Source: an uncultured Lachnospiraceae bacterium (lineage in GTDB: Bacteria; Bacillota; Clostridia; Lachnospirales; Lachnospiraceae). From it: a stretch of DNA of 64,000 nucleotides. The stretch is taken from NCBI GenBank assembly GCA_949840915.1, contig CATKXY010000006.1, positions 53,526-117,525 on the forward strand, written 5' to 3'. Within the stretch, counting starts at the first letter, position 1; every line of letters begins with the position of its first letter. The translations under genes and the position numbers were made by a program. Under the pieces are notes generated by a model. That model saw only the letters and a program-made list of their open reading frames with translations, was not told where the DNA came from and searched no databases. This document shows, one piece after another, positions 62,434-64,000 of the stretch.

Positions 62434-63141
62434 TTACTCTCCATCGCCCTCATCTGCATCGTCGCCCTCTTCCTTGTCGCCGACATCTTCCTTGTCGCCG
62501 TTCTCATCCATTTGGGCTCTGACTTCCTTGGCCTTCTCAATGTACTCATTGAGCTTTGTCACCACATCCTTGGCAATGAAAGATTTCTCGTAATCATTCA
62601 TCTCATTGTAAATCTTTTCGAGCTCGTCAATTGCCTTCAGATCCGTGTGATCCACGCCGTTTACATGAGGAAGCTTAGCCATTGCATCCACAAAGTCTTC
62701 CGCCTTGTTGTAAGCGTCAATGTACTCCTTATCCACCACGGTATCCAGATCTTCTATGGAATACAGGGATTCATTGATGGACAGAAACGCTTTGCCGTTC
62801 TCGTATACAACATAGTCAACCTTGCCGTATATATATTTGGGGTCGCCCTTGGAGTCCACAGTCTTGATATAGACCTCCTTGCCTACCAGCTGGCTTGCAC
62901 GCTGTAAATCCATGCTGGCCGACATGTTCTGCAGCTGCTCTACCTGTGAGAACTGCGCATACTGGGAAATATACTCTGTATTGGAAGTGGGTTCCAGCGG
63001 ATCCTGATACCTCATCTGAGCTACCAAAAGCTGCAGAAACGCTTCCTTATCCATACCATTTGCAGAATTCGCTTTTTTCAGGGAATTCTGTGATTCCGTC
63101 TGCACGATCTGACCGTCTTTTACCGGTGCCATTAGTGCCAT
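62434..63141 (-). CDS. flgD: Hook-capping protein FlgD
   Basis: About 235 residues. The conserved N-terminal core is KEAFLQLLVAQMRYQDPLEP, followed by TEYISQYAQFSQVEQLQNM. It caps the growing hook. The C-terminus is very acidic (Asp/Glu/Gly rich), and an extra helical segment with VTKLNEYIEKAKEV is present in place of the usual beta domains. I choose the ATG at 63141 since AAAGGAG is 8 bases upstream, though the ATG at 63147 is also possible. Confidence 0.94.
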   Translation of the reverse strand: MALMAPVKDGQIVQTESQNSLKKANSANGMDKEAFLQLLVAQMRYQDPLEPTSNTEYISQYAQFSQVEQLQNMSASMDLQRASQLVGKEVYIKTVDSKGDPKYIYGKVDYVVYENGKAFLSINESLYSIEDLDTVVDKEYIDAYNKAEDFVDAMAKLPHVNGVDHTDLKAIDELEKIYNEMNDYEKSFIAKDVVTKLNEYIEKAKEVRAQMDENGDKEDVGDKEEGDDADEGDGE

Positions 63142-63211
63142 ATTCATCTCTCCTTTCTAAATTTAATATCTGCTGCATCAAACTGCCAGGTACCTCTTAC
63201 CGGTATACAGC

Positions 63212-64000
63212 TTACGCGGTAAAGTCTACCGTGCCGCCGTTTGCGGCCATCATCTCGACTGCCAGCCTATCCTCCGGATCCAAGTCCTCTGTAAGCTGTG
63301 TGTCTTCCATACTGCTGAGTCTTCTTGCCCTGGGGCGCTTGCCCTCCGCCGTGTCCTGGGGCTGTCTTCCTCTTCCCTGCTCCAGGTTCTGCTCAAACTG
63401 GTGGGTCTGTACGGTGACTTCAATAGCCTCCACCTTGACTCCCTGTTCCTCAAAGCTTTCTCTCAGCTGAACCATCTGACTCTCCAGCGCAGCCTTCACA
63501 GCCTCGTTCTGTGTGATAAAGTTCGCCGTGAGCACACCGCCCTTTGCCGCTACCTGAATCTGAAGAGTTCCCAGATTTGCGGGATGAAGCTGCATCTCGA
63601 TACTGGACACATCAGGTTTCACCTGAATCTTCATGTACTCCATGATCTGCCGCATCACATTCTGCGTATCCACATCCGCCGCCTCATAATTCGCCTGAAC
63701 ACTCTCTGTCTGAGGCTGGAAACTGCTGTCCTGAATGGCCTGCAGAATCGGGTTTCCGGTTCCTTCATGAGGTGAAGAACCCTTCTCATGACCGGTGTCC
63801 GCAGCATCCTGACCACTCTGACTCCGGGCTGTCTCAGGAATCGTCTGTGTCATTTCCTCAGATTGCGCATCACCCGGAAGCTGCACCGGTGTTTCATCGG
63901 TATCTTTCTGCGCGGTAATCTCCACAAGCGGTTCCGCTGTCTCGGGAACAGTCTGCTGTTCATCGGATATGGTCTGCAGCACTTGTTCCGGCGTCAGCTC
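63212..64000 (-). CDS. fliK: Flagellar hook-length control protein FliK, 3' part
   Basis: The reading frame runs open into the right edge of the window, so the N-terminus is missing. The conserved C-terminal Flg_hook domain is visible (SSIEMQLHPANLGTLQIQVA, LESQMVQLRESFEEQGVKVE). Upstream is a Gln/Glu/Thr-rich region typical of the FliK ruler part. It measures hook length and triggers FlhB switching. Confidence 0.93.
   Translation of the reverse strand, partial: ELTPEQVLQTISDEQQTVPETAEPLVEITAQKDTDETPVQLPGDAQSEEMTQTIPETARSQSGQDAADTGHEKGSSPHEGTGNPILQAIQDSSFQPQTESVQANYEAADVDTQNVMRQIMEYMKIQVKPDVSSIEMQLHPANLGTLQIQVAAKGGVLTANFITQNEAVKAALESQMVQLRESFEEQGVKVEAIEVTVQTHQFEQNLEQGRGRQPQDTAEGKRPRARRLSSMEDTQLTEDLDPEDRLAVEMMAANGGTVDFTA

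Overview
The window looks like chromosomal DNA of a motile, spore-forming anaerobe of the Lachnospiraceae (Clostridia, Bacillota). The evidence is a Bacillus/Clostridium-type fla/che operon (fliY, cheC, cheD, flhF, flhG, FapA and DUF6115 genes, sigma-28, then rpsB-tsf), strong AGGAGG ribosome-binding sites, TTGACA-N17-TATAAT-type promoters, a Re-type citrate synthase operon, a class B sortase with a BspA-type leucine-rich-repeat substrate, and mother-cell sigma-E-like promoters. Base composition is close to even GC, except for an AT-rich island at about 32.1-34.5 kb. No rRNA, tRNA or CRISPR array was seen.

Layout. 0-4.2 kb (minus): rex, a coiled-coil unknown, nnr and alr, apparently one operon from a rex promoter that carries a Rex-like operator. 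4.2-4.9 kb: two long, highly structured inverted repeats. 4.9-6.8 kb (plus): an ABC-F ATPase. 6.8-10.3 kb (minus): Re-citrate synthase, GntR regulator and NADP-isocitrate dehydrogenase, an anabolic route to 2-oxoglutarate, with a perfect 40-bp palindrome over the promoter. 10.3-17.8 kb (minus): class B sortase, a 1569-residue LRR surface protein with a TPKTG sorting signal, and a second LRR protein. 17.9-19.3 kb (plus): a Cys/Gly-rich small protein and two unknown proteins behind sigma-E-like promoters. 19.4-25.4 kb (minus): leuS, a PocR-type soluble chemoreceptor, and an EF-G-like GTPase. 25.5-26.7 kb (plus): tyrA. 26.7-31.3 kb: a PilZ protein and a CUT1 sugar ABC transporter operon (binding protein, two permeases, DUF624 protein), divergent from an AraC regulator. 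32.1-34.5 kb: AT-rich island with an AAA/TOPRIM (OLD- or PARIS-like) protein and a decayed IS200 transposase. 34.5-36.4 kb: rpsB-tsf. 36.5-64 kb (minus): the fla/che operon, read from fliK (cut by the window edge) to a DUF6115/SwrB-like protein and an MltG-like membrane protein.

How it works together. The fla/che operon supplies the hook and its scaffold (FliK, FlgD, FlgE), stator (MotAB, FliL), switch (FliM, FliY), export gate (FliOPQR, FlhAB), number and placement control (FlhF, FlhG), a c-di-GMP brake (PilZ), chemotaxis signalling and adaptation (CheA, CheW, CheY, CheB, CheC, CheD) and the late sigma factor. The PocR receptor at 22 kb could feed this pathway. The strongest novelty candidates are regulatory or accessory: the palindrome that may act as both operator and terminator, the long inverted repeats abutting promoters, the sigma-E-like cluster, the AAA/TOPRIM island with its IS200 relic, and a terminator-like hairpin inside the start of fliP.
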